DNA of 64,000 nucleotides from Phocaeicola dorei (GCF_013009555.1 NZ_CP046176.1:3565501-3629500); one strand, 5' to 3'. Counted from the first letter of the stretch, positions 54,270-63,651 are shown. A program made the numbers and translations. Notes: generated by a model from the letters alone, not told the origin.

Positions 54270-55325
54270 TTATTCTGTTAATATTTTTACTTGCTGGCCA
54301 TCCACAAGATAAGAGGCTCCGGCAGAAACGACCTGTTCACCCGCTTTCACATCTCCGGTAACAATCAAGTCATTACGTCCAACAATAGTACCCTTATCGT
54401 TGACTTTGCGTTGTTCCACTTTCTGTGTGGATGGATTATAAACAAATACTTTTTTACTATTCAATGTATTGTCAAACACTACAGCCGACAAAGGTACTGT
54501 AATCCCTTCTTTTACCACATCATTCTCAATATTGACAATAACACGACATGAGAACCCCACCGATACCTTGTATTTTTTCAAATCAAATTCCGGATCATCA
54601 ATGTAAAGGAATACAGGAACTCCTGCCCCATCGGGAGAAGCCTCTACATACTCCTTTACTTTTGCTTGAAATAATTTTCCTTTATAGGCATCAAACTCTA
54701 CGTAAATAGTAGAAGGAGAAGTTACATAAGAAATATTCGTTTCGGGGATAGTGAACTCCACTTGCAATTTAGCCGGATTAATCAAACACACTACTCCTTG
54801 TCCTGGTTGTACACGCTGATAGTTTTCAACGTATTTTTTTTGGATGAAACCATCAAATGGAGCGCGTAGCTTTGTGTCATTCAATGTGTTTTGCGCATCT
54901 TCAAATGCCGATTTGGCATTGGTATACGAAGCTTGGGTCGTTTCAAATTCTTGCATGGAAATGGCGTTCTTAGCCAATAGTTTCTCCGCGCGTTGCATCT
55001 GTGATGCCGCCTTTTGAAATGAAGCCCTCTTAGCGTCATAATCCAATTTGTAATCTGTCGGATCAATTTCGGCCACTACCTGTCCTTTCTTTACCCGCTG
55101 TCCTTCGAGTACATTCATTGCTACCAGCGGACCGGACATTTTAAAGGCCAAGTCACTGAACTGATCAGGCGACACAACACCTGAATACGATTTTTCGATC
55201 CTGCTTAACGAGGTCACTTCCGCCAATTTCACGGGACGGGGACCGCGTTCTTGTGCAGGTTGCTGTCCGCAAGAACAGAACACTGCTGCAATCATTGCCA
55301 TGATAGACAAATTTTTACCTTTCAT
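54270..55325 (-). CDS. RND periplasmic adaptor (membrane fusion) lipoprotein
   Basis: From the Met at 55325 the protein is 351 residues and starts with a lipoprotein signal ending at Cys19 (AAVFCSC). The Met at 55424 would bury this signal behind 33 extra residues. Barrel-sandwich (lipoyl) halves flank a coiled hairpin (GQVVAEIDPTDYKLDYDAKR and LRAPFDGFIQKKYVENYQRV). It joins permease and channel across the periplasm. It is the first gene of the pump operon and divergent from the AraC gene. Confidence 0.92.
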   Translation of the reverse strand: MKGKNLSIMAMIAAVFCSCGQQPAQERGPRPVKLAEVTSLSRIEKSYSGVVSPDQFSDLAFKMSGPLVAMNVLEGQRVKKGQVVAEIDPTDYKLDYDAKRASFQKAASQMQRAEKLLAKNAISMQEFETTQASYTNAKSAFEDAQNTLNDTKLRAPFDGFIQKKYVENYQRVQPGQGVVCLINPAKLQVEFTIPETNISYVTSPSTIYVEFDAYKGKLFQAKVKEYVEASPDGAGVPVFLYIDDPEFDLKKYKVSVGFSCRVIVNIENDVVKEGITVPLSAVVFDNTLNSKKVFVYNPSTQKVEQRKVNDKGTIVGRNDLIVTGDVKAGEQVVSAGASYLVDGQQVKILTE

Positions 55326-55428
55326 ACTGTTAATCTTCACTATTAGTTTCCGCTGCAAAGTTCTCATAATTATTAAAGGCGTACAAGTGCTAACAGTAAG
55401 ATATATTAGTCTATTTTTAAGCATTTTC

Positions 55429-55459
55429 TTTGTTATCTGCTTTAACTGTCCTATATTTG
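55429..55459 (+). promoter_or_regulatory. Full Bacteroidetes promoter of the AraC-type regulator
   Basis: TTTG (55429-55432), 19 bases, TATATTTG (55452-55459), both matching consensus. Transcription would begin near 55466, leaving a 24-base leader. Confidence 0.82.
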
Positions 55460-55489
55460 TGGTGCATAATCAAAATCTTCTTTATTTTT

Positions 55490-56335
55490 ATGAAGTATAT
55501 AGATGACATTAACCTATTTAAATCAAATAAGGATTTCGTTGCAGAAATTGACATGACAGGATCATTAGGCCGTATTTACCACTACCCGCAACGAATGGAA
55601 GGATGCTTGTTCCTTCTGTGCCTGCGAGGTGAATGTGACATAACGATCCATCTGTCTGAACACAAGATACAAAAGAACGACATTGTCACTATTTTGCCAG
55701 AAACCTTTGTACATGTCCACCGGCAAAGTCCCGACTGCCGTCTGTACCTGATAGGGTTCAACAAAGAGTTGCTGAATGGAATAAACCTCTTCAATTCCAC
55801 CATGAACTATCTTTCAGCCCTGATTGACACGCCCATTATTCCTCTGCGTCCCGAAATAACCGAGTTGTTTCAAGACTATTTTATGTTGCTGATAAAAATG
55901 AAACGTATGGGAGCCAAGCCCAATAAAGACTTAATCAGCACCATGCTGCTCACTATATTGCATGGTGTAGGCAGCATTCATCAGAACACCAATGTAACCA
56001 CACGTACTTTCAATCGTGGAGAAGAAATTGTAAAACGTCTGGTCCAATATATCATCAAACATTATACGAAAGAACGGAGTGTAGCTTTTTATGCCGATCT
56101 GCTTCATATATCCCCTCAGCACCTCAGCACTACTGTCAATAAGATTACGGGAAAAACTGTTACAGATATCATCGCCAAACTAGTGATAACAGATGCGGAA
56201 GCCAAACTAAAATCCACCGATCTTACTATTCAGGAGATAGCCTATTCACTTAATTTCCCAGATATCTCATTCTTTGGGAAATATTTTAAAAGATATACAG
56301 GAATGTCACCGAAACAGTATAGGGAAAACGGATAG
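55490..56335 (+). CDS. AraC-family transcriptional regulator
   Basis: A 281-residue regulator from the Met at 55490. A Met at 55430 would place the start upstream of the mapped promoter, so it is rejected. The N-terminal part is a cupin-like effector domain. The C-terminal AraC domain has two helix-turn-helix units (YADLLHISPQHLSTTVNKIT and IQEIAYSLNFPDISFFGKYF) and ends YTGMSPKQYREN. It is divergent from the RND pump operon and is the obvious candidate to control it. Confidence 0.9.
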   Translation: MKYIDDINLFKSNKDFVAEIDMTGSLGRIYHYPQRMEGCLFLLCLRGECDITIHLSEHKIQKNDIVTILPETFVHVHRQSPDCRLYLIGFNKELLNGINLFNSTMNYLSALIDTPIIPLRPEITELFQDYFMLLIKMKRMGAKPNKDLISTMLLTILHGVGSIHQNTNVTTRTFNRGEEIVKRLVQYIIKHYTKERSVAFYADLLHISPQHLSTTVNKITGKTVTDIIAKLVITDAEAKLKSTDLTIQEIAYSLNFPDISFFGKYFKRYTGMSPKQYRENG

Positions 56336-56355
56336 TGAAAACAGACTCAGCCCAC

Positions 56356-56429
56356 GTTAGTACGTGTAAGGTCATACGTCAGTACGTATAAGCCTACATA
56401 TACTAACGTATAAGCTTATACATACTAAC
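56356..56429. repeat. ACGT-rich inverted repeat at a convergent gene end
   Basis: Arms GTTAGTACGTGTAAG (56356-56370) and its near-complement (56415-56429) match at 13 of 15. The middle repeats ACGTATAAG. It lies between the AraC and peptidase stop codons and resembles the element at 24505-24588 in composition and position. Confidence 0.6.
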
Positions 56430-56470
56430 AATGTAAAAACACATGTCCAAAGTCTCTTACACCATAAAAG

Positions 56471-58921
56471 TTATAAGTTTTTCGGCTTATAAATAGCGTT
56501 CCACCAAGTCGCATCGTCCTGCAACCATTTGGCAAACCAGGCAAAGATTGTATTCTGCCACTGGATCCTCTTGCCATAGTCTACAATATGATGATCTTGC
56601 CCCGTTACCGCCACAAAAGCTGTTTCGCGTCCCAGCAATTTCAGTGCTGTAAACATCTGAATACTCTCTCCCACCGGTACATTCACATCCGCATCACCAT
56701 GCAGGAACAGCAAAGGCGTATGTATCTTGTCCGCATTGAACAACGGGCTTTGTTTTACAAAAAGATCAGGATTGCTCCACGGATAACTATCCGCCATGGA
56801 AACTTCACTATACGAATATCCCCAATATCCTTCCCCCCAATAACTGGTATGGTCACTGATACCGGCATGAGAGATGGCCGCTGCAAAAATATCGGTCTGT
56901 GTTTGCAGGTATTGTGTCATAAAGCCGCCATAGGACGCACCTATACAGCCTATTTTCTTGTCATTGACAAAAGCATGTTCTTTACAAAACAGCTTTGTAC
57001 CTTCTATAATATCCTGTGCCACCCCTTCCCCGGCTGTATTGACGTGGCGGGCAGAGAATTCCTGTCCGAAACCGGTAGCACCGCTAGGTTCTATCACATA
57101 CACCACATAGCCCAATGCCGCGTATGCATGATGCGGATAACGGCTTTCAAAATTACGGCTGACCGGACTGCACCCACCATAATAATTCACAATCATAGGA
57201 TATTTCCGGTTAGCGTCAAAATGAGGCGGCAGGTAATAACGGCCGTAAATGGTATCACCACGCGAATTGGTAAAACTCCAAGCCTTGCATTCGCCCAGCT
57301 CCACATCTTTCAAGATGTCCTTACTTAAGTCTTCCAACAAAGATGATTTCATCTTTTTGGTATTCATGGTGTACAAACGGTCGGAATTTGAGGCGCTTTG
57401 TCCATAATAGGCCATAACCGGAGCATTTTGCGCCAATGAGAATGAATTGACCAAATCTTCTGCAACCTCCAGTTGCAGAATTTTCCCATCAGCGGGATTC
57501 ATCCGGTACAAACTGTAACAGTCACGGTTCTCGGCCGTGAAATATATTTGCCCGTCGGCCTTATTCCACACGGCACGCTGTACGCTGGGATTAAAATCTT
57601 TCGTCAGCGGAGTGACCCTCTTATCAGCTATATTCAGCAAATAAAGCTGACCGTCCGTCATACTCGGAGTCTGCCCCTCCTTTACATTTTTCCCTATTCC
57701 ACCCAGCGATTCAGGCGAGCCGGATACCAATACCTGCGTTCCGTCAGGTGAAAAACGGGCTCCACTGATAAAACCATCTTTATCTATCAGCAGTTCCGCC
57801 TGTAAAGTCTGCATATCCAACCGATATAGTGAGAATAAAGTAGTAGGACGCTTGGTCAGACGGCTCTGACTGGTCATCATCAAAAGATACCGGCCGTCAT
57901 TGGAAATATCGGCAGCCCAGACATTGTGATAACCGAAAGTCAGTGGCTGCAACAAACCGGTCTTCAAATCATATTTAGCCAGATAAGAACGGTTACGCCA
58001 TCCCGGCTGGCGGTCATCCGGCTCCAGTACCTCATAAATTTCTTTACGTTCTTTCGGTCCTTCCTGGGTCATGGTGAAAAGCAGGTAGTCTTCCGTAGGT
58101 GCGAACTGGAAATACCCGTCAGGTAATTTATTCACCAGCACGGCCTCCACTCCGGTAAGTGGATCCACAACTATCAGCTGCCTGCCATCCACTCCTGTAC
58201 GGGTATAATAATAACGGTTAGAACGAGGCATCCATTGCATATTCTCAGTACGCTCCGCCAAAACCTTACCGCTGGCAAGTTCAGTAATACGCGTACTGCC
58301 GGCCGACCGGCCACCTACACAAGTCGTACGATAATTAGTAATCAGATATCTGCCATCAGGAGAAAGTCCGACTCCGGCAAAACGAGTTCCATGCAACACA
58401 TCCGCCAAAGTATATAGCTTTTTGTTATCTTGCTTAAGTGAAATACTTCCCTCTTGATCCGTATCCACACTCACTTTCAAGGAATCTGTTTTCCCTGTTT
58501 CAGAAAGATATTTAACAACTACAGAATGGGTGGCCGGCTCCAAAGCGAGTTCAGTCCCTTCCTGCTTTTTCCCATCTACATAAAGTTGGTATTTTTTCAG
58601 ACCGTCAATCTTCAACTTGGCCGTAGCATAACGAGTATTCTCCAACACAAAGCCCACCATGTGCAAGGCATATCCCGAGTCACTTCCCGGCAAAACTCCG
58701 CCTGTAAATAAAGTTCCCTGCTGCAGTACGTCCACAGAAAGATGAGTATCTAACAAACGTCCGGATACAAAAGTCTTTGAATTCACATCCACGCTGTCCA
58801 CCTGAAAAGGGGCCTGTACAACGTAGGGGCCGGCATAACGGAAAGTAGTAATGTCAATCGTTTCAGCACCTGCCATCACAGCCCAGGCAAATGCACAAGA
58901 CAATAAGATTTGTTTCTTCAT
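56471..58921 (-). CDS. DPP-IV-like prolyl oligopeptidase (S9 family)
   Basis: An 816-residue secreted peptidase from the Met at 58921, which starts a clear signal peptide (MKKQILLSCAFAWAVMAGAE); the Met at 58993 adds 24 residues. An N-terminal accessory domain and a beta-propeller precede an alpha/beta hydrolase. The catalytic Ser663 lies in GASYGG, the Asp in LHGDADVNVP and the His in GQDHHIVDYG. It should trim peptides in the periplasm. It is monocistronic and convergent with the AraC gene. Confidence 0.9.
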   Translation of the reverse strand: MKKQILLSCAFAWAVMAGAETIDITTFRYAGPYVVQAPFQVDSVDVNSKTFVSGRLLDTHLSVDVLQQGTLFTGGVLPGSDSGYALHMVGFVLENTRYATAKLKIDGLKKYQLYVDGKKQEGTELALEPATHSVVVKYLSETGKTDSLKVSVDTDQEGSISLKQDNKKLYTLADVLHGTRFAGVGLSPDGRYLITNYRTTCVGGRSAGSTRITELASGKVLAERTENMQWMPRSNRYYYTRTGVDGRQLIVVDPLTGVEAVLVNKLPDGYFQFAPTEDYLLFTMTQEGPKERKEIYEVLEPDDRQPGWRNRSYLAKYDLKTGLLQPLTFGYHNVWAADISNDGRYLLMMTSQSRLTKRPTTLFSLYRLDMQTLQAELLIDKDGFISGARFSPDGTQVLVSGSPESLGGIGKNVKEGQTPSMTDGQLYLLNIADKRVTPLTKDFNPSVQRAVWNKADGQIYFTAENRDCYSLYRMNPADGKILQLEVAEDLVNSFSLAQNAPVMAYYGQSASNSDRLYTMNTKKMKSSLLEDLSKDILKDVELGECKAWSFTNSRGDTIYGRYYLPPHFDANRKYPMIVNYYGGCSPVSRNFESRYPHHAYAALGYVVYVIEPSGATGFGQEFSARHVNTAGEGVAQDIIEGTKLFCKEHAFVNDKKIGCIGASYGGFMTQYLQTQTDIFAAAISHAGISDHTSYWGEGYWGYSYSEVSMADSYPWSNPDLFVKQSPLFNADKIHTPLLFLHGDADVNVPVGESIQMFTALKLLGRETAFVAVTGQDHHIVDYGKRIQWQNTIFAWFAKWLQDDATWWNAIYKPKNL

Positions 58922-59009
58922 ATTTCTAACAATTTGTGTTACACAAAGATACGAAATATAAAAGAAACAAAAACCTTTTTCTACGAATTTCAATGCTTCC
59001 TACAACATA

Positions 59010-59408
59010 TTATTTCACCTCTCCCGGCAGATAGCGCAACTGCAAATACTGTTCTCCCGGTTTCAGATACCCCCCTTCGAACATTTCTTTCCTGATCCGG
59101 TAAACTGCCACCCTTTTCAATAAGTAATTTTCTACCTTCATCGGCTGCTTTTTACACCAAGAAAGCACTTTCAAACTTCCATCGGCATGAACATCCGCAT
59201 AGACTTTTACCGTTCTTATCGGAGTCCCGTCCGCTATCTTACGTCCTCTTTTATAATCCACCCACAAAATAGCTTTCGCTTTTTCCCCCTCACATGTCCC
59301 AGCATACTTATCCGTTTCGGATGCGGTGGAAGGTGAAGAAGTTCCCTTACAACCTACAACCGCACATAAAATCAAAAGATATAAAATATAGCCCCCTCGT
59401 ATTTTCAT
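59010..59408 (-). CDS. Small lipoprotein of unknown function
   Basis: A 132-residue protein with a lipobox ending at Cys20 (CAVVGC). The mature part has a beta-rich look with KAILWVDYKRGRKIADG and CKKQPMKVENYLLKRVAVYR. I do not recognise a firm family. It lies 10 bp behind the HdeD-like gene and is probably cotranscribed with it. Confidence 0.75.
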   Translation of the reverse strand: MKIRGGYILYLLILCAVVGCKGTSSPSTASETDKYAGTCEGEKAKAILWVDYKRGRKIADGTPIRTVKVYADVHADGSLKVLSWCKKQPMKVENYLLKRVAVYRIRKEMFEGGYLKPGEQYLQLRYLPGEVK

Positions 59409-59418
59409 ATCAATCGGA

Positions 59419-59991
59419 TTAGTCTTTTATCTCTTCTATAGGAGTAATATCCTCTATTTCAGGCATACCCGGTTCTTTCTTCTGACGGAAGCGGATGATG
59501 TTTATCAAATCGGACAGTCCGTATACAATGCTGCTCACTCCCAGAATGATGAATGGAACAGCCGCCGCCGTAAATGGATTAAATAATACCACAATACCTG
59601 CAATCAGCACCAACACAGGTATCACAAAGAAACCTCCCGGTACCACCGTCCAACTACGCGCAGCAGACAAATTCACAATCTGACTGATTCCCGCCAGTAC
59701 CAAAACAGCACCCAGCACATACATCAGAATACCGACAAAAAATGCCGGCATAATCATCAACCATAATCCGAACAAAAGGCTACCAAGCCCGGCAATAGGG
59801 AAACTGCTGCCATCCTGCTTGCCACGAATCAAATACCCAAATACAGAAAAGAGTCCCGGTACTAGAAACAGGACACCGATTGTAATAACCAGATAAAGAA
59901 TGGCAGCTTCAGGCCATGCCACCAGCAACACACCGATGACCAATGCACAGATACATCTGATTATAGAATAATTCATTGTTTTCATATTCAA
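59419..59991 (-). CDS. HdeD/DUF308-like membrane protein
   Basis: A 190-residue protein with six membrane helices in paired repeats (for example RCICALVIGVLLVAWPEAAI and GGFFVIPVLVLIAGIVVLFNP). This is the pattern of the DUF308/HdeD family. In E. coli, HdeD is linked to acid resistance at high cell density. An acidic cytoplasmic tail (PEIEDITPIEEIKD) ends it. It precedes the small lipoprotein gene. Confidence 0.85.
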   Translation of the reverse strand: MNMKTMNYSIIRCICALVIGVLLVAWPEAAILYLVITIGVLFLVPGLFSVFGYLIRGKQDGSSFPIAGLGSLLFGLWLMIMPAFFVGILMYVLGAVLVLAGISQIVNLSAARSWTVVPGGFFVIPVLVLIAGIVVLFNPFTAAAVPFIILGVSSIVYGLSDLINIIRFRQKKEPGMPEIEDITPIEEIKD

Positions 59992-60232
59992 TCATGTCTA
60001 ATTGGTTAATGAAGCGAATATACTGATTATTTCTGAGAAGACAGATGCAAAATGGATATTAATTTTTCAGACAGAAGAACAAAAGAAGAAAGCCGGAACA
60101 GATTTTCCTGTCATAAGCTTAGAACTACATTCTATTGTTCTATAGACTTTAGCAAACAGAATATTCTACCGACTATTCCAATATGTTCTTTCGTACCCAT
60201 GCCTGAAGATCATCCTTTTATCATATGGCAAA

Positions 60233-60376
60233 TCACTCTATCTGTTCTGTTTCAGGCAGACTTTGTTCATTCTCGTCCTCATCGATCAAAATAGCCCAAA
60301 AGAGCCACCATAACAGCAATCCTGCCAACAACACGGCACCTATCCTTATCCAAAGTTTACGTTTCATACACTTCAT
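60233..60376 (-). CDS. 47-residue single-pass membrane protein
   Basis: In the gap 59992-60460 a minus-strand frame runs from ATG 60374-60376 to TGA 60233-60235. It has a basic start (MKCMKRKLWIR), a strong hydrophobic helix (IGAVLLAGLLLWWLFWAILI) and an acidic tail. This is a convincing small membrane protein. A Met three codons later (60367) is an alternative start. Genes on either side are also envelope proteins. The remaining parts of this gap show nothing I can support. Confidence 0.6.
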   Translation of the reverse strand: MKCMKRKLWIRIGAVLLAGLLLWWLFWAILIDEDENEQSLPETEQIE

Positions 60377-60460
60377 TTTAATGATTTATTAACTGATGTA
60401 TTAAAACCATTCCGCCACCCGAAATGTTCATTCATAAAACCAATTTAAAGTAATAAGATT

Positions 60461-60721
60461 ATGAATAATGGAAAATTCTTTGCCGGACTGGCACTAGGAG
60501 CGCTGGTCGGCAGTGCATTAAGTTGTTTTGCGCACAGCAACAGAGGCCGCAAATTGAGAAGAGACGTGTATGATGCCATTCAGGACTTACAAGAAGATGC
60601 AAAAGACCTGGCTCATCATGCAAAACATAAAGCAGAACAAGTAAGCAGTGAAGTAGCCGGAAAAGTAGGTGAGAAAGTGGAAGAAGTGAAAGGGAAAATA
60701 CACGAGGCTGCAAATAAATAA
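60461..60721 (+). CDS. YtxH-like small membrane protein (second copy)
   Basis: An 86-residue protein with a Gly/Ala-rich membrane helix (FFAGLALGALVGSALSCF) and a long charged helix (KHKAEQVSSEVAGKVGEKVE). It matches the YtxH pattern but lacks the PESG turn seen in the copy at 40977. It lies just before the trp leader and has no apparent link to tryptophan synthesis. Confidence 0.8.
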   Translation: MNNGKFFAGLALGALVGSALSCFAHSNRGRKLRRDVYDAIQDLQEDAKDLAHHAKHKAEQVSSEVAGKVGEKVEEVKGKIHEAANK

Positions 60722-60739
60722 AAAAAAAGTAAGTTTTTC

Positions 60740-60770
60740 TTTGGAGTTTAAAACAAAACGCTTACATTTG
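60740..60770 (+). promoter_or_regulatory. Promoter of the trp operon
   Basis: TTTG (60740-60743), 19 bases, TACATTTG (60763-60770). Both boxes fit the consensus. The start would be near 60777, 16 bases before the leader-peptide ATG. Confidence 0.85.
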
Positions 60771-60792
60771 CCCCAAAATAAAAACAGATTTT

Positions 60793-60852
60793 ATGAATAG
60801 AATCATGGTAAATACATATTGGTGGCGTTTCTTACAACTAAACAAGTCGTAA
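60793..60852 (+). CDS. trpL: trp leader peptide
   Basis: A 19-codon frame, MNRIMVNTYWWRFLQLNKS, carries two adjacent Trp codons (60820-60825). It lies between the trp promoter and an intrinsic terminator. Ribosome stalling on these codons when charged tRNA-Trp is scarce is the classic sensor of transcription attenuation. The stop codon lies inside GTCGTAAG (60846-60853), a sequence complementary to the terminator 3' arm. Confidence 0.85.
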   Translation: MNRIMVNTYWWRFLQLNKS

Positions 60853-60905
60853 GGGAACCAGACCATGTATATATACCTGACATTCTAATAAGGATATTCA
60901 AACTG

Positions 60906-60937
60906 AAGGCCTGTCGTACTTACGACAGGCCTTTTTT
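60906..60937 (+). terminator. trp attenuator
   Basis: Perfect 13-bp arms AAGGCCTGTCGTA (60906-60918) and TACGACAGGCCTT (60921-60933) are followed by a T run. CTTACGAC (60919-60926), in the loop and 3' arm, is exactly complementary to GTCGTAAG at 60846-60853 over the leader-peptide stop. Pairing of the two would block the terminator. Confidence 0.88.
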
Positions 60938-60978
60938 CGTTAGTGCAATTAACAATCAAAATTTAATATAGAACGACA

Positions 60979-62178
60979 ATGAAAACTTATCAGGTAAACA
61001 AAGAAGGTTATTATGGCGAATTTGGCGGGGCCTATATTCCCGAAATCCTTCATCGCTGTGTGGAAGAGTTAAAAAATGCCTATTCCAAAGTATTGGAAAG
61101 TGAAGGATTCAAAAAAGAATTCCACCAGTTACTACACGACTATGTGGGACGCCCTTCACCTCTATACCTGGCAAACCGGCTAAGCGAACAATACGGCTGT
61201 AAAATCTACCTGAAACGTGAAGATTTGAACCACACCGGAGCACACAAAATCAACAATGCCATCGGCCAGGTGTTACTGGCAAAACGTATGGGGAAAAAAC
61301 GTATCATTGCAGAAACCGGAGCTGGACAGCATGGTGTGGCCACCGCCACGGTATGCGCTTTGATGAACATGCAATGCATTGTTTACATGGGCAAGACCGA
61401 TGTAGAACGCCAGCATATCAATGTAGAAAAGATGAAAATGCTGGGAGCCGAAGTCCGCCCGGTCACTTCCGGCAACATGACACTGAAAGATGCTACAAAC
61501 GAAGCCATCCGCGATTGGTGTTGCCACCCTGCAGATACTTACTATGTCATCGGCTCTACCGTAGGCCCTCATCCCTACCCTGATATGGTGGCACGTCTGC
61601 AATCCGTTATCAGCGAAGAAATCAAAAAGCAGCTGAAAGAACAGGAAGGAAGGGAATATCCCGATTACTTGATGGCTTGTGTAGGAGGAGGAAGCAATGC
61701 GGCAGGAACCATTTATCACTATATAGATGATGAACGTGTGCAGATTGTCCTGGCCGAAGCAGGAGGCAAAGGCATAGACACCGGTTTCTCGGCCGCTACC
61801 ATCCAACTGGGGAAAATGGGAATTATCCACGGAGCAAAGACCTTGGTTATCCAAAACGAGGACGGACAAATAGAGGAACCTTACTCCATCTCTGCCGGTC
61901 TGGATTATCCGGGCATAGGCCCCATGCATGCCAATCTAGCCAAACAGCAACGCGCTTTGGTACTCGCCATAAACGATGATGAAGCCATCCGTGCCGCATT
62001 TGAACTGACCCGGCTGGAAGGTATTATTCCTGCATTGGAATCGGCTCATGCATTGGGAGCACTGGACAAAATGAGATTCAAGCCAACGGATATAGTGGTT
62101 CTCACCGTATCAGGACGCGGAGATAAGGATATTGAAACCTACTTGAAAGAATCCAGCACAAGGGCCTCCCTGCAATAA
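60979..62178 (+). CDS. trpB: Tryptophan synthase beta chain
   Basis: A 399-residue PLP enzyme that joins indole and serine to tryptophan. The PLP lysine is Lys90 in HTGAHKINNAIGQ, the phosphate-binding loop is GGGSNAAG, and the N terminus YYGEFGGAYIPE is typical. Length and motifs are normal. It is the first structural gene of the operon, 41 bp after the attenuator T run. Confidence 0.97.
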   Translation: MKTYQVNKEGYYGEFGGAYIPEILHRCVEELKNAYSKVLESEGFKKEFHQLLHDYVGRPSPLYLANRLSEQYGCKIYLKREDLNHTGAHKINNAIGQVLLAKRMGKKRIIAETGAGQHGVATATVCALMNMQCIVYMGKTDVERQHINVEKMKMLGAEVRPVTSGNMTLKDATNEAIRDWCCHPADTYYVIGSTVGPHPYPDMVARLQSVISEEIKKQLKEQEGREYPDYLMACVGGGSNAAGTIYHYIDDERVQIVLAEAGGKGIDTGFSAATIQLGKMGIIHGAKTLVIQNEDGQIEEPYSISAGLDYPGIGPMHANLAKQQRALVLAINDDEAIRAAFELTRLEGIIPALESAHALGALDKMRFKPTDIVVLTVSGRGDKDIETYLKESSTRASLQ

Positions 62179-62238
62179 CACATAGAAACCCACGAGAGTA
62201 AAAATCTTATACGGACAACTATAAACAGAAAAGAAACA

Positions 62239-63639
62239 ATGAAAACTTTTACCTATACCACCCGATACAAAACCATACTGGGTGACCTACATACACCGGT
62301 CAGTACTTATCTGAAAGTACGCGACATTTTCCCACAGAGTGCGCTGATGGAAAGTTCCGACTATCATGGAAGTGAGAACAACCGTTCTTTCATCGGACTG
62401 AATCCTGTAGCCAGCATCGGAATCAACCATGGCATAGCCACTGCCACCTACCCTGACGGCAGCATGGAAGAACATCCCATCACCGAACATTTCCGGGCAG
62501 ACCATGCGATCTCCGATTTTCTGAATCGTTTCAAGGTAAGCGGAGAATACAACAACTACTGCGGACTGTATGGTTATACCACGTTCAATGCCGTACGCTA
62601 CTTCGAACATATCAATGTAAAAGACAGCCGTGACCCTAAGAACGATGCTCCGGATATGTTGTATATCTTATATAAATACCTGATCGTCTTCAATGACTTC
62701 CGCAATGAAATGTTATTACTGGAAATGTTGCAGGACGGTGAGGACAGCCATCTGGATTATGTGGAAAAAGCAATCCACAACCGTAACTATACCACTTACG
62801 ACTTCCGTGCCGTGGGCGAAACTACCAGCACCCTGACCGATGAAGAGCATAAGGCGAACATCCGCAAAGGCATTGCCCACTGTATGCGCGGTGATGTTTT
62901 CCAAATCGTCCTTTCACGCCGTTTTATCCAACGTTACGAAGGAGATGATTTCAAACTTTACCGTGCTTTACGCAGCATCAACCCGTCCCCCTACTTATTT
63001 TACTTCGATTTCGGGGGCTTCCGTATTTTCGGTTCCTCTCCCGAGACCCACTGTAAAATAGAAAACGGACGTGCCACCATCGACCCTATCGCCGGAACCA
63101 CCCGCCGCAACGGAGACAAGAAAATAGATGCTGAACTCACCGCCAACCTATTGGCTGATCCCAAAGAAAATGCAGAACACGTAATGCTGGTAGATCTGGC
63201 ACGCAATGACTTGAGCCGCAATTGTCACGATGTACAAGTAGAATTTTACAAAGAAGCTCAATATTACAGCCACGTCATTCATCTGGTAAGCCGGGTCAGT
63301 GGCGAACTGAACCCCAAAGCCAATCCCATCAAAGCATTTATTGATACTTTCCCGGCCGGAACTCTGAGTGGCGCTCCGAAGGTAAAAGCCATGCAACTGA
63401 TCAGCGAATACGAACCTCACAGCCGTGGAGCCTATGGAGGTTGCATCGGATTTATCGGGCTGAACGGCACATTGAACCAAGCTATTACCATTCGTACATT
63501 CGTCAGCCGCAACAACGAACTATGGTTTCAAGCCGGTGGCGGCATCGTAGCTAAGAGCAATGAAGAGTACGAGTTACAAGAAGTAAACAACAAACTGGGA
63601 GCACTTAAAAAAGCAATCATCCTGGCAGAACAAATGTAA
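62239..63639 (+). CDS. trpE: Anthranilate synthase component I
   Basis: A 466-residue chorismate-utilising enzyme. It has LMESSDYHG in the N-terminal domain, where the LLES motif binds feedback-inhibiting tryptophan. The catalytic domain shows GDVFQIVLSRRF, GSSPE, DPIAGTTRRNGDK, DLARNDLSR and SGAPKVKAMQLI. It makes anthranilate from chorismate with ammonia from TrpG. A 60-bp gap follows trpB, and trpG begins 12 bp after its stop. Confidence 0.97.
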   Translation: MKTFTYTTRYKTILGDLHTPVSTYLKVRDIFPQSALMESSDYHGSENNRSFIGLNPVASIGINHGIATATYPDGSMEEHPITEHFRADHAISDFLNRFKVSGEYNNYCGLYGYTTFNAVRYFEHINVKDSRDPKNDAPDMLYILYKYLIVFNDFRNEMLLLEMLQDGEDSHLDYVEKAIHNRNYTTYDFRAVGETTSTLTDEEHKANIRKGIAHCMRGDVFQIVLSRRFIQRYEGDDFKLYRALRSINPSPYLFYFDFGGFRIFGSSPETHCKIENGRATIDPIAGTTRRNGDKKIDAELTANLLADPKENAEHVMLVDLARNDLSRNCHDVQVEFYKEAQYYSHVIHLVSRVSGELNPKANPIKAFIDTFPAGTLSGAPKVKAMQLISEYEPHSRGAYGGCIGFIGLNGTLNQAITIRTFVSRNNELWFQAGGGIVAKSNEEYELQEVNNKLGALKKAIILAEQM

Positions 63640-63651
63640 AAACGAATCATT

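Noticed and set aside
60052..60294. 80-codon plus-strand frame before the second YtxH gene
   Set aside because: Composition is not protein-like, and the opposite strand holds a better small membrane protein at 60233-60376.
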